From Gammaproteobacteria bacterium (GTDB lineage Bacteria; Pseudomonadota; Gammaproteobacteria; Steroidobacterales; Rariloculaceae): DNA of 64,000 bases. Positions within the stretch are counted from its first letter, which is position 1, and each line of letters begins with the position of its first letter. Of this stretch, positions 44,298 through 53,893 are shown piece after piece. The stretch lies in assembly GCA_022825505.1 (NCBI GenBank), contig JAJDWR010000036.1:194034-258033 (forward strand), in the 5' to 3' direction. The position numbers and the translations under genes were made by a program. Below the pieces are notes generated by a model. That model did no database searches and had not been told where the DNA came from. It was given only the letters and a program-made list of their open reading frames with translations.

Positions 44298-45952
44298 CGT
44301 GCCGTTTCTCGACCCGAATGCCCGGAGTCGCGTTCCACGGACGCGACGGGCGTTTCAGGTTCGAAGCCCGATCGGCGGCGCAGCCACGTTTGCAGCCCGT
44401 TCTCGGTCCATCGGCCGTTCACCGCGTTGCGGGCAAAGTGCTCCCAGGCGTCGGTCCACTCGCCCAGGGAGTAACCGTGCCAGGGGCTGCGCGGCGACAG
44501 TGACGGTAGTTCCAATTCCTCCCAGATCGCCCGGGCATTCTCCATGTACCTGCGGGCCGGAAGCGCCAGCGGCGTCATCGGTCCCTTGCGCGTCGCATCC
44601 ACGAGAATGCCGGACTCCTCGCCCGCGGTTACGCCCTTGGGTCCATGGCCGCGACTGCGGCCGGAAACGACACGGAGATCGGCCACCGGGTTCATCCGGT
44701 AGGCCAGGGACCAGAAGATCGCATCGGTGTTGAGCGGATCGATATCCTCGCTCACGGCGATCACGATCTTGCCGCACTGGGCCTGGAGCGTCGATGCGCC
44801 CTCCAGCCCGCGCCAGACTTCATCGTTCGGGGTGCCGGCAGCGAAGCGCAGGAAGATGACCGGGCGCAGGTTCGTCAACGGCTCGTGCATGGAGACGGCG
44901 AGAATTCCGGGGATCTTCAGTTCATCCTGCAGGTGAGCGAGAAACAGGGGCTCATAGGCGACTTTCTTGAGCACGCTGGACTCGCTGGGCGTCACCTGGC
45001 TCACGATCGAGGCCAATACCGGCTCGCGCTTGCGGGTGATCGCCGTCACCTGCATCGACATGTTGAAGTCTTCGAGCGCGACATGGCCGTGGCTTTCTCC
45101 AAACGGACCCTCGGGTTCCAGCATTTCCGTGTCGATCAGCCCTTCAATGACGATCTCTGCATCGGCTGGCACTTCCAGGTCGACGGATACTGCCCTCGCG
45201 ACCCGGATCGGGGCGCCGGCAATACCGCCCGCCACAGCCATTTCATCCTGTCCAACAGGGAGCTTCTGCGGGCCACTGTAGGCCACGGCCGGTGGCGCAC
45301 CGACGGCGATGGCGCAGGGCATGCGTTCGCCCCGGTCCCTGTACTTCTTCCAGTGCAGGTAGCCGCCCGCACCGCCGACGCGTGTCGCCATTCGAACACC
45401 GAGCCGGTCGGGCGCCTTCAGCGCCGCCCGGTACGTACCCATGTTGCGGACCCCGGTTTCAGGGTCGCAGGTGACAACCAGCGTCGCCACGAGATAGGGC
45501 GCGGCATCGTACCCCGGCGTGGATATGGGCACCGGGAGGCTGTCGAGACCGCCCCCCGGCCCTGTCAATTCTCCGCCCTGAACGACAACCTGCTGGCAGG
45601 CAGGCGTATCCACCCGGACCGGAGGGATCGGGTTCGCCATTGCATGGAGCCACCTGGCGCCGATTTCATCTACTGCCACGCCCATGCCGACCGCGTAAAT
45701 TTCCGGAGTTGCCGCCAGGGCGCCCACCGCGACCGGCATGTTATAAGCACGCCCTCCGGCGCCGGTGACCCGGGTGAACAGGAACGCGGAACGCTCCGAT
45801 TCAGATAACCCGCCCTGAAACTGCCAGCGCACGAGAGGATGCAGTTCGGTGTCCTTGTCGATGGGGCGATCGATCCGGCGCAGCAGGCCGCGCGATTCGA
45901 GATGCACCAGGTGATCCTGGAAGTCCGGGTACCCGGAGTCTCGCTCGCTCAT
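44294..45952 (-). CDS. UbiD-family (prenylated-FMN) decarboxylase
   Basis: A 552-residue UbiD-type decarboxylase. Landmarks: MGTYRAALKAPDRLGVRMA (the MGxYR motif), the catalytic-Glu region EPEGPFGESHGHVALEDFN, PSESSVLKKVAYEPLFLAHL and KIVIAVSEDIDPLNTDAIFW. UbiD enzymes use prenylated FMN to remove carboxyl groups from aromatic or alpha,beta-unsaturated acids. No UbiX partner is present nearby. It is the first gene of the minus-strand operon and is followed directly by the molybdopterin subunit. The exact substrate is unknown; an aromatic acid is the best guess. Confidence 0.93.
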   Translation of the reverse strand: MSERDSGYPDFQDHLVHLESRGLLRRIDRPIDKDTELHPLVRWQFQGGLSESERSAFLFTRVTGAGGRAYNMPVAVGALAATPEIYAVGMGVAVDEIGARWLHAMANPIPPVRVDTPACQQVVVQGGELTGPGGGLDSLPVPISTPGYDAAPYLVATLVVTCDPETGVRNMGTYRAALKAPDRLGVRMATRVGGAGGYLHWKKYRDRGERMPCAIAVGAPPAVAYSGPQKLPVGQDEMAVAGGIAGAPIRVARAVSVDLEVPADAEIVIEGLIDTEMLEPEGPFGESHGHVALEDFNMSMQVTAITRKREPVLASIVSQVTPSESSVLKKVAYEPLFLAHLQDELKIPGILAVSMHEPLTNLRPVIFLRFAAGTPNDEVWRGLEGASTLQAQCGKIVIAVSEDIDPLNTDAIFWSLAYRMNPVADLRVVSGRSRGHGPKGVTAGEESGILVDATRKGPMTPLALPARRYMENARAIWEELELPSLSPRSPWHGYSLGEWTDAWEHFARNAVNGRWTENGLQTWLRRRSGFEPETPVASVERDSGHSGRETAR

Positions 45953-46197
45953 CTTTGATCACCCATGGCCGGGCCATTATCGTTGAAGGCCCGTCGAACC
46001 ACTACCACCGCGGATTACACCTGCCGGCAGTCAAGCCCCGCTTGTTTTTACGCCAATGCGCACTTTGGCTCGCGCACTGTGGCTCTTGCGTTGCTATCGA
46101 CTCGACCTGTGGCATACCATGAGGCAAAACGCACCAAACGGGCGAGAATACGACGAGCAACCATAAGTCTCGCCGGCGTAGATTGAGGGGAGATTCG

Positions 46198-49188
46198 ATG
46201 AATGCAGCAGTCAGGTTCTTGTCCGGTGCCGTGATCGGTACGTTTGCAACAGGTCTTGTCTCGCCAACGCTCGCCCAGGAGCAAGGCGAGGAACTGGAAG
46301 AAATCGTGGTGACGGGTTCGTACCTCTACACCGGGGTCGACTCGCCTTCGCCGGTGGCCGTCTTCGACGGTGAGGAACTGGTAAATTACGCCCCTCCCGA
46401 TCTGGCCACGTTCTTTTTCGACAACGTGCCCCAGAACTTCAGCAGCGACAGCATCAACCAGACCGATGCCGCCGGCATGGCACGGTCCAGGGCGAATCGT
46501 AACGCCACGATCAATCTGCGTGGCCTGGGAGACGAAAATTCCCTTACGGTTCTCAATGGCCAACGTACGATCGGTTATCCGGTACCCGACGGAACCGGCT
46601 GGAACCGGGTCGACATCAACTCCCTGGTGCCGCGAATCGCGGTCCAGCGGGTGGAACTCCTGCTGGACGGAGGCTCGGCAATTTTCGGCTCCGACCCGGT
46701 CGCAGGCGTTGCCAACTTCGTGACCAAGAACAATTTCCGGGGCTTCGATTTCTCCTTCGACAACCGGATGCTGGACGAAGAACCCAGTGCGGCGAACGCC
46801 ACGATCGCGGCGTTGTTCGGCGTCGGCAATGACGATACGAGCTTTGTCGGTGCATTGGAATACCACGCCGAACAGATTGTCATGCGCAGAGACATCGACG
46901 ACGCATTCGAGTATCCCATCGATGTCAATCCCGATACGAGCCTGGGCCTTGAGAACCAGCAGGGCTTCGGGTATGCCAGCGGGCGTGGCATGAGCGCGGT
47001 CGGCTGGGTCGATCCCCTCTGCGGGGATGCGATGTTTGGAGAGTTCAGCTACTACCCGGCATACGTGGATCCCGCCGACGACGAGATCCGGGAGGTCGGC
47101 ACCGGCAGCACGCCGGGCGCCGCGGCCACGCAGTGCGCCAGATCGGCCAACTTCGATGACGGCTTCGATCTCATCAACAACAACGTCCAGCAGGTCATCG
47201 CGTTCGCACATCTGCAACACAGTTTCTCCGAATCGCTCCGGTTCACCGCCGAGGTCAATCTCAGCGATCAGGCCTTCGACGATGTAGACCGATGGGGCGA
47301 TGCGGGCACCGGTGGAGTCTGGAGCCCCCGTACTCCCTCCACGCTGGGTCCCGACTACAGTTTCCCCGTCGATCACCCGGCAATCGTTCACGCCCGGAGT
47401 CTGGATTCGGGCTTCGGCCGGGTTCCCGGCGCCCCGGCCATGGGCATGGCCATGGCGAGGCCGCCGATGGTCGGCCCAATCTATGCCGTCGACGAAACCA
47501 TGCCGTTCCTGGCGGAGATGGACGCCTACAACAAGAATTCCGTCGCTCGGGCCGCGTTCAGCCTGGAAGGCGAGATCAACAGCAACTGGACCTGGTACGC
47601 CGGCTCGTCGGTAGCGACCAGCGAGGTGGACAACGCGATCCGGGACCCCATTGTCTCGCGCTATCCGGCGGCCGTCGCGGGTCTGGGCGGACCGAATTGC
47701 GACACGGCGACCGGCACGCCGGGCCAGGGCAGTTGCTTCTACTACAACCCGTTCATGAGTTCGGCCCTGCCCGACGCCGCGGCCATGGGCCTTGCCAATG
47801 ACCCGGAGTTGCTGGAATGGCTCATTCCGAACCGGGTCGATCGCTTCAAGGGCGAGTTTTTCTCGGTCGACCTTCGGGTCACCGGCGAGTTCGGTGAACT
47901 GCCGGGCGGTCCGGCCGCCGCAGCCTTCGGCGTCGCTTATCGCCAGGACGAGGTTGCCCGGGACGCGGACGCGCGGGTCAATCAGGGACTGACAGCGACC
48001 ACCGGCGTCGTCAACGACTTTAGCGGGACACAGGAAGTGGACTCTGTCTTTCTGGAATTGGCGCTGCCGGTACGCGAGGACATCAACCTCCAGCTCGCCG
48101 CCCGGAACGAGACCTATGACATCGGCTTCACCGAGCTGTCGCCGAAGGTTGCGGCCAACTGGACGCCCACGGACCGCCTCACGGTGCGCGGCTCCTGGGG
48201 CACGTCGTTCAAGGGCCCGTCCATCAGTCAGACCGCCGCCTCCACCCAGTTCCAGGGCGGGGGGCCGAGCAGCATCGTGGTCAACAGCGTGCGCTACGGC
48301 GCGATGGGAATGTTCTTCGCCGCATTCGAGACCCAGGCCAACCCCGATCTGAAACCACAGACCTCGGAAAACATCTCGGCCGGTTTCGACTTCCGCGTCA
48401 ACGACGATATCACTGTGGGCGCCTCGTGGGTTTCGATCGCCTTCACCGATCGAATCGTTGCGCCGACGGCGAACGTCGTGTCGTCCAACCTGAACTGTAT
48501 CGAAAATGTGAACGGCATTCCGACGGTAGACGCCAACGGCAATCTCAACTGGATCTCCGTGGCGGACGGCGGTTGTATCATTCCCGCGGATCCTGCCTTT
48601 CCGATCGATCAGACGAACATCGGGTTGATCGTCTCCCAGCCCACCAACCTGGACTACCTGAATGCGGAATTCCTGGATGTGCACTCGCGCATGAGCTTCG
48701 ATACGAGGATCGGCACGATCACCTTTACGCCGAGAGCCACCTTCACGACGACCTACGAGTTTCCGCTGCCCGAGGGAGTCGCGCAACGCTCCGGTTTGTG
48801 CCCGAACGACCTTTGCAGCGCCATCGGCCGCAGCATCGGCATGGGATTCGCAAACGGGGTGAACAACATGCCCCACTGGCAGGGTTCCTTCCCCCTGTCC
48901 CTGAGGCTTCGCAACCATTCCATCCGACTCAACACGAGCTACCGTGACTCGCTGAACAGCGACTACGACGATCTCGATCCAACGGCCGCGTCGACCGCGC
49001 TGTTCGTGCATGAGGAAGGGCAATGGCTTTTCGATGTTTCGTGGAACATGCAGATCAATGCTGCCGCCAATATCGGGCTCGCCACGAGAAACCTTTTCGC
49101 GACCGAGCCGCCGGCCGTCTCCGCAGCACGCTTCAACCGGCGCCTGAGGGAGTATGTCGTGCAGTTCAGATACACTCTGGGGAACTGA
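46198..49188 (+). CDS. TonB-dependent outer-membrane receptor (C)
   Basis: A 996-residue receptor. ATG 46198 has GGGGAG upstream; the signal peptide ends SPTLAQ. After a TonB-box-like LEEIVVTGSYLYTG comes the plug with NATINLRGLGDENSLTVLNG and RVELLLDGGSAIFGSDPVAG, then a long barrel. This plug style is typical of receptors from Caulobacterales, sphingomonads and alteromonads. It is divergent from the UbiD operon, 245 nt apart, and is followed by the exported PLP enzyme whose reading frame begins 20 nt downstream. Ligand unknown, but the location suggests it serves the adjacent catabolic genes. Confidence 0.95.
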   Translation: MNAAVRFLSGAVIGTFATGLVSPTLAQEQGEELEEIVVTGSYLYTGVDSPSPVAVFDGEELVNYAPPDLATFFFDNVPQNFSSDSINQTDAAGMARSRANRNATINLRGLGDENSLTVLNGQRTIGYPVPDGTGWNRVDINSLVPRIAVQRVELLLDGGSAIFGSDPVAGVANFVTKNNFRGFDFSFDNRMLDEEPSAANATIAALFGVGNDDTSFVGALEYHAEQIVMRRDIDDAFEYPIDVNPDTSLGLENQQGFGYASGRGMSAVGWVDPLCGDAMFGEFSYYPAYVDPADDEIREVGTGSTPGAAATQCARSANFDDGFDLINNNVQQVIAFAHLQHSFSESLRFTAEVNLSDQAFDDVDRWGDAGTGGVWSPRTPSTLGPDYSFPVDHPAIVHARSLDSGFGRVPGAPAMGMAMARPPMVGPIYAVDETMPFLAEMDAYNKNSVARAAFSLEGEINSNWTWYAGSSVATSEVDNAIRDPIVSRYPAAVAGLGGPNCDTATGTPGQGSCFYYNPFMSSALPDAAAMGLANDPELLEWLIPNRVDRFKGEFFSVDLRVTGEFGELPGGPAAAAFGVAYRQDEVARDADARVNQGLTATTGVVNDFSGTQEVDSVFLELALPVREDINLQLAARNETYDIGFTELSPKVAANWTPTDRLTVRGSWGTSFKGPSISQTAASTQFQGGGPSSIVVNSVRYGAMGMFFAAFETQANPDLKPQTSENISAGFDFRVNDDITVGASWVSIAFTDRIVAPTANVVSSNLNCIENVNGIPTVDANGNLNWISVADGGCIIPADPAFPIDQTNIGLIVSQPTNLDYLNAEFLDVHSRMSFDTRIGTITFTPRATFTTTYEFPLPEGVAQRSGLCPNDLCSAIGRSIGMGFANGVNNMPHWQGSFPLSLRLRNHSIRLNTSYRDSLNSDYDDLDPTAASTALFVHEEGQWLFDVSWNMQINAAANIGLATRNLFATEPPAVSAARFNRRLREYVVQFRYTLGN

Positions 49189-49207
49189 ACTCGATTGCGG
49201 CAGGCAA

Positions 49208-50503
49208 ATGCGTAACCCGGTAGCTGGTCGATATTTGGGCGAGCAATGGATTCTGCCCCGTAGAGAGGTGCTCAAGCGTCTGGCTGCAGGCGCCGCGCTG
49301 GGAACCCTCGGAGGCAAGTGGCTGAGTGCGACGGCTCAGGACGCTGCGGATGGTGAAACGTTCTGGGATCAGGTCAGGGAGCAGTTTCCCATTCGACCCG
49401 GTCTGGTCATGATGAATGCGGCAAATCTCTGTCCGACCCACTACCCGGTACTGGAAAGCCTGTTCGGACTGACCCGGGACCTGGACGGCGACGTCTCATT
49501 CCAGAATCGCGCCAGGTTTGCGCCGTCGAAGGACCAGGCCCGATCCCGGCTGGCCACATATGTGGGCGCCAACCCGCAGGAAATCGCCATCACGCGCAAC
49601 ACCACCGAGGCCAACAACATCATCGTCAACGGGCTCGACCTCGGTGCGGGCGACGAGGTCGTGCTCTGGAGCGAAAACCACGAATCGAACCGGTCGGCCT
49701 GGACAGTCCGGGCAAGACGCAGGGGGTTCAGCGTCAGAGAGGTCGAAACGCCCACCGGTGCCTTGTCCGCCGATCTGTTGAGAGATCGATTCCTGGAGAA
49801 TCTGACGACGAGCACCCGGGTTCTGGCGGTCAGTCACGTGTCGAACATCTCAGGCATCGGACTGCCCATGAAGTCACTCAGCGAGGCATGCCGGGAGCGC
49901 AATATCCTAACCTTGGTCGATGGGGCCCAGTCGCTCGGCGCGCTCGATCTGAATCTGCACGACATGGGCTGCGATTACTTTACCGGCAGCCTGCACAAGT
50001 GGCCCATGGGACCCAAGGAGACCGGTTTGCTCTATGTGCGCAGCGGTTCGGAAGACCGCGTCTGGCCGTCCATGGTCGGTGTCGGATACGACACGGCCGA
50101 AGGTGAAGGCGCATTGAAATTCGAGACCTTCGGTCAGCGGGATGATTCTGCGATATCCGCCATCGTCCCGGCGATGGACCTTCTTGCTTCAATCGGCAAG
50201 GAGAGAATCGAGGCACGGCTTCGCGCGCTCGTTGCCCGGCTTCGACGCGGCATCGAGGCGATCCCCGGCACATCCATTCTCACGCCGGCGGATTCTGCCA
50301 TCAACGCGAGCATCCTCATTTTCGGCTTGCCCGGGATCACCGGCAGCGATGCCTTCGAAGCGCTCTACCGGGACCATGACATCGGCAGCGCTCCGGCAAG
50401 TCTGATTGACGGCGTGCGGCTGAGCCCCCACATCTATAATTCGATGGCGGATGTGGATCGGGTGCTGGATGCGTTGCGGGAGATTGTCGGGAGGGCAAAG
50501 TGA
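49208..50503 (+). CDS. Exported class V aminotransferase-fold PLP enzyme
   Basis: A 431-residue PLP enzyme of the class V (cysteine desulfurase / isopenicillin-N epimerase) group. ATG 49208 gives a twin-arginine-type N-terminus (RREVLKRLAAGAALGTLGG). Cofactor motifs: ITRNTTEANNII, VLAVSHVSNISG, VDGAQSLGALDLN with the PLP Asp, and the Schiff-base Lys in GSLHKWPMGPKETG. Its stop overlaps the next gene's ATG (ATGA), coupling it to a DUF6152-like protein. Export of a folded PLP enzyme is unusual. Activity not deducible: epimerase, desulfurase and racemase are all possible. Confidence 0.9.
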   Translation: MRNPVAGRYLGEQWILPRREVLKRLAAGAALGTLGGKWLSATAQDAADGETFWDQVREQFPIRPGLVMMNAANLCPTHYPVLESLFGLTRDLDGDVSFQNRARFAPSKDQARSRLATYVGANPQEIAITRNTTEANNIIVNGLDLGAGDEVVLWSENHESNRSAWTVRARRRGFSVREVETPTGALSADLLRDRFLENLTTSTRVLAVSHVSNISGIGLPMKSLSEACRERNILTLVDGAQSLGALDLNLHDMGCDYFTGSLHKWPMGPKETGLLYVRSGSEDRVWPSMVGVGYDTAEGEGALKFETFGQRDDSAISAIVPAMDLLASIGKERIEARLRALVARLRRGIEAIPGTSILTPADSAINASILIFGLPGITGSDAFEALYRDHDIGSAPASLIDGVRLSPHIYNSMADVDRVLDALREIVGRAK

Positions 50504-51552
50504 TGATGATTCGTATGAGTTTCTTTCTGTGCCTGATCGGCTTGCCGATTTCGGGCCTCGCGCACCACGCGGTCGGGGGCAGCTACGACACCTCGACCCT
50601 GATCGAGCTGGAAGGCGAAGTAACGGATATCCTGTGGCGCAATCCGCACGTACAGGCATCCATGCGCGTGGTGGACGGCAGCGGTGAGGCAGTCGAGTGG
50701 GAGATGGCCACCACCGCGCTGAGCAACATGCGCCGCTGGCAGATCGATCCCTCCTTCATGGCCGTGGGCGACACGATTCGCGTCGCCGGCCACCCGGCCC
50801 ATAGGGTCGAACACCGTCTTTACTTCACGAACCTGCTCACCGGCGACGGCCGGGAAGTGCTCCTGGGAGCCAACGTCGAGCGGCGCTGGACGGACCAGAC
50901 CATCGAAATGTCGGCGAGCCGGCGCCAGTCAGTGGGCTTTTCGACTGCGCCCGAACTGGGCTTGTTTCGCGTCTGGAGCACGCCCGACAACATACCCATG
51001 CTGTTACCGCGGGACATCGGCAAAACCGAGCCCGGCCGCGCCAACCTCACCGAAGCGGCGCTGGATGCGGTCGACACGTTCGAATGGGCGCGCGACAACC
51101 CGCTGCAGAACTGCGCGCCCAAGGGCATGCCGATGATCATGGAGGCGCCCTACCCCTTCGAATTCACTCAGGACGGGGAGAACATCCTCTGGCACAACGA
51201 GGAATTCGATACGGTGCGGACCATTCACATGGCACCGGACGCTTCCGCCGAAGGGCAGCCGGACTCGTTGCTGGGTTATTCGACCGGGCGTTGGATCGAC
51301 GACCGTACGCTGGTCGTGTCAACGACCAACATGAACTGGGGACACTTCGACGGTCAGGGCGTACCGATGAGTACGGCCGCAACGCTGCAAGAGCGTTTCA
51401 CCGTAAGTGACCAGGGGGACCGGCTGGACTACACCATGACCTTTGCCGATCCGGAGTACCTGGTGCAACCAATGACGTTCTCCAAGCACTGGGTCTGGTA
51501 CCCCGACGCGGCGGTCGGGGACTACGACTGCACGCCGGAAGCCGAGGACTGA
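50500..51552 (+). CDS. Exported DUF6152-like two-domain protein (copy 6)
   Basis: A 350-residue exported protein overlapping the end of the PLP enzyme gene by 4 nt. The signal peptide ends ISGLA and the mature chain should begin HHAVGGSY. N-domain: EGEVTDILWRNPHVQA, SNMRRWQIDPSFMAVGDTI, NLLTGDGREVLL. C-domain: FRVWSTPDNIPM, NCAPKGMPMIMEAPYPFEF, NEEFDTVRTIHMAPD, GYSTGRWIDDRTLVVSTTN and a final DYDCTPE. Translational coupling to a Tat-type PLP enzyme is a useful clue that at least this copy works with another periplasmic enzyme. Function unknown. Confidence 0.87.
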   Translation: MMMIRMSFFLCLIGLPISGLAHHAVGGSYDTSTLIELEGEVTDILWRNPHVQASMRVVDGSGEAVEWEMATTALSNMRRWQIDPSFMAVGDTIRVAGHPAHRVEHRLYFTNLLTGDGREVLLGANVERRWTDQTIEMSASRRQSVGFSTAPELGLFRVWSTPDNIPMLLPRDIGKTEPGRANLTEAALDAVDTFEWARDNPLQNCAPKGMPMIMEAPYPFEFTQDGENILWHNEEFDTVRTIHMAPDASAEGQPDSLLGYSTGRWIDDRTLVVSTTNMNWGHFDGQGVPMSTAATLQERFTVSDQGDRLDYTMTFADPEYLVQPMTFSKHWVWYPDAAVGDYDCTPEAED

Positions 51553-51600
51553 ATTCCTGCCGCGGAAGCTCCCGGCAATTCAGCCGCGGCGACTGCCCGC

Positions 51601-52680
51601 TCAATCCACGACGGCGTTGCTCGTCGACCTTCTGGCTATATCCACGTCGCAGTCAAAGTCGTAGATTTCAGTTCCCTCGGGCCGCCGGGCCCAGATCAGG
51701 GTTGTGCCGAACGGTTCCGACAGGTATTCCGGATCTTCGACCCGCAGGCTCAATTCAAGGATGTCGTTGTTGTTGAGCAACCGATAGGTCTCCGTCAGGC
51801 GCTTTTGCCCGCTCGAGGGAATATTCGTCCCTCTCCCGAACGGGCCGAAATCCGAGGCGAGTCCTGCCGATGAAGGCGGGAACATTTCGGAAACGATGGT
51901 CAACTCATCTCCGGCCACGTTGGCACTGGAGACGCCATAACGGTCGGATTCATGCGCGAGCCGCGGCGAACCGTCGGTCACGAACTGCCTCAGGACAGCA
52001 GTGTATTCATAGTAGATTTCCACCCGGTCGTCGGAGACTCGGAACTCCACCAGATACGGCAGGGTAAACAGGGAAGGAATCTCGATCGAAAGACAGTCCT
52101 TGTACTTGCTCTCGAGCGGATTGTAGACGGCTCTGGCGGCAAGTCCCCTTTCGTTCAGCGGGTATGGGCTTGCTCCCGACCGGTTCATCAGTTCGCCTTC
52201 GCGATACACCCTCTGCCAGATTCCCGCAAGATCCGAAACACTCGAGGATGGACTCACCCCTCTGACGAGCGTGATGCTCGGTGCCGGCCTGTCCCAGTCC
52301 GGGCGAATCAGGTTGTACGTCTCTCCATCCGGTTTCTCAGCGCGCATTCCGAACATCAACTTGCGGTCCGGGTCCCGGCTGAGCATTCCCGTAACGGTCA
52401 GCGTTTCGCCCAACTGAAACGTCTCCGCGGTTATCCCGGCGCGAGTCAGCAGCGGTATGGAATTGCCTTCGATTTCCCATGTCTCGATGCTGCCGTCTTC
52501 AACGGTCACGTCGACTGCGAAGAAAGAATGCGGACTCGCCAGGCGGATCTCCGATATCACGCCGGTGACCGTGATCTCGGTGTCGTAGTCGTAGTGCGTC
52601 ACGAAGGAGTGGTGTGCAGAGACGGAGTTGGCGTGAAGCAGCAAGCACACAACAGTTGTCAGTGACGAAAGTGATTTCAT
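51601..52680 (-). CDS. Exported DUF6152-like two-domain protein (copy 7)
   Basis: A 359-residue exported protein with GGAGA before ATG 52680. Signal peptide ends NSVSA and the mature chain should begin HHSFVTHY. The N-domain keeps TGVISEIRLASPHSFF (S replaces N in the usual NPH), LLTRAGITAETFQLGETLTV, and the exchange of PDG to PDGETY. The C-domain is more divergent, with DCLSIEIPSLFTLPYLVEF and IYDFDCDVD. It is convergent with copy 6 and lies downstream of the C-domain-only gene. Function unknown; divergence implies a different partner or ligand from other copies. Confidence 0.83.
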   Translation of the reverse strand: MKSLSSLTTVVCLLLHANSVSAHHSFVTHYDYDTEITVTGVISEIRLASPHSFFAVDVTVEDGSIETWEIEGNSIPLLTRAGITAETFQLGETLTVTGMLSRDPDRKLMFGMRAEKPDGETYNLIRPDWDRPAPSITLVRGVSPSSSVSDLAGIWQRVYREGELMNRSGASPYPLNERGLAARAVYNPLESKYKDCLSIEIPSLFTLPYLVEFRVSDDRVEIYYEYTAVLRQFVTDGSPRLAHESDRYGVSSANVAGDELTIVSEMFPPSSAGLASDFGPFGRGTNIPSSGQKRLTETYRLLNNNDILELSLRVEDPEYLSEPFGTTLIWARRPEGTEIYDFDCDVDIARRSTSNAVVD

Positions 52681-52705
52681 GGCTTCTCCAATCCCGTTGC
52701 CGGAG

Positions 52706-53452
52706 TTACTCCGTTTCCCCCTCGTATTCCAGCACCTCCCGTTCGTACGCTTCAAAGTTGACGTTGTCCATGCAGACGAATTCTTCGATATCCCAGTCCA
52801 CGCGGCGATAGTGCCGTTGTCCCGCCCAGGGCTCGGTGAAGGCGACCGGATCCTCCACCGTAATGTCGATGCGGAGCCTGTCCTCGCTGACGCGACGAAT
52901 TCGCTCCACCACCCGCATTTCTTCGCTGTGCGGGACGCCGCGGCGGTCCACCCAGGTCTTGTCGTTGAAATTGACCGTCTCCACGACCAGGGTATCCCCT
53001 TCCCAGTGGCCCGTGGAATCGCCCATGTACATGGGTGCGAGATCGGTGCGATGGTCGCGGCCGTCGGTATAGATCGCCCGTACGACGTGGTCGTATTCGA
53101 AAACCATCATCACCCGCCCGGGCGTCTGAACGATTTCCATGGGGAACGGGTGCATGTAGATTCGCGGCGTTCCCGGCGGGAAGCAGGCGTACACAGGATC
53201 GTTGGTTTCCAGAACCGGCACGCTGCGCGGGCCGAAGGTGGGCCTGGACGCCTCGAAGCGCTCCTGCGCCCAATCCGTCATGGGAGGCGGATCGCCGGTC
53301 AATGCCCAATTCTGAAACGGACGGGTGTCCGGTTCCGGGTCGTTGGTCCACACGCCCGACAAGTCATCGCCGTGCCCGGCGACCTGTGGCCAGGAAGAAG
53401 ATGAAACAACGGCAAAGGCCACACCGATCAGAACAAGAAACCGTGTAGACAT
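52706..53452 (-). CDS. Exported protein with DUF6152-like C-domain only
   Basis: A 248-residue exported protein (AGGAG upstream of ATG 53452; signal peptide of about 25 residues). It lacks the HH/NPH N-terminal domain and consists only of the C-terminal domain of the family: DLSGVWTNDPEPDTRP, ACFPPGTPRIYMHPFPMEI, FEYDHVVRAIYTDG, GDSTGHWEGDTLVVETVNFN, and a C-terminal FVCMDNVN. It shows that the C-domain folds and functions independently. It is followed after 25 nt by copy 7 and preceded by the Doc/AbrB genes. Function unknown. Confidence 0.82.
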   Translation of the reverse strand: MSTRFLVLIGVAFAVVSSSSWPQVAGHGDDLSGVWTNDPEPDTRPFQNWALTGDPPPMTDWAQERFEASRPTFGPRSVPVLETNDPVYACFPPGTPRIYMHPFPMEIVQTPGRVMMVFEYDHVVRAIYTDGRDHRTDLAPMYMGDSTGHWEGDTLVVETVNFNDKTWVDRRGVPHSEEMRVVERIRRVSEDRLRIDITVEDPVAFTEPWAGQRHYRRVDWDIEEFVCMDNVNFEAYEREVLEYEGETE

Positions 53453-53503
53453 GGCAAATACGCTCCTGAATTCATTCATTATGCCAACAAGCGCGCGAGC
53501 AAC

Positions 53504-53890
53504 TCATTCAAGGGATACAGAATGAGACTCAATCCATGTGGACAGCGCTTGCTCGGTCAACTCTCCGGTTGCGGTTCCACGTATTGCGACCACAGCTTCA
53601 GCCTCATTTGCCCGAAGCTCGTATCCATTCGCCTGAAGAAATACATCAATGGCTACCAGGGCAATGCGTTTGTTGCCATCCGGAAAACAGTGGTTCCGCG
53701 AAAATCCGAATCCATAGGCAGCGGCAAGCTCGGAAATGGAACTGTCAGGTCGGTACGCAAGGCGGTTACGCGGTCGAGCCAGCGTTGATTCAAGGGCGTG
53801 ATCGTCGGGCGGTCCCGCGAGCCCGCCATGCTCGGCCAGGAGTTCGCAGTGGAAGTACAGGACCTCCCGCTTTTCCAGCCAAACAGGCAA
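53504..53890 (-). CDS. doc: Doc-family (death-on-curing) Fic-fold toxin
   Basis: A 128-residue Fic/Doc toxin. The Fic signature NHCFPDGNKRIAL is intact (His, Asp, Asn and Arg present) and the N-terminal LYFHCELLAEHGGLAG matches Doc. Doc phosphorylates EF-Tu and stops translation. The only usable start is TTG at 53890, in the same frame as the antitoxin and 3 nt past its TGA, without a Shine-Dalgarno; low or coupled translation is expected. With the upstream AbrB-type antitoxin it forms a type II toxin-antitoxin module. Alternative Fic AMP-transferase activity is less likely given its size. Confidence 0.9.
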   Translation of the reverse strand: MPVWLEKREVLYFHCELLAEHGGLAGPPDDHALESTLARPRNRLAYRPDSSISELAAAYGFGFSRNHCFPDGNKRIALVAIDVFLQANGYELRANEAEAVVAIRGTATGELTEQALSTWIESHSVSLE

Positions 53891-53893
53891 GCG

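Noticed and set aside
46048..49317. 1089-residue minus-strand ORF opposite TonB receptor C
   Set aside because: It is a high-G+C antisense shadow of a clear receptor gene; its sequence has no recognisable motif and is rich in Arg, Gly and Asp in shadow patterns.
51559..51590. GCCGCGG/CCGCGGC hairpin between convergent genes as a terminator
   Set aside because: The stem is only 7 bp with an 18-nt loop and no T-run, so it is weak.
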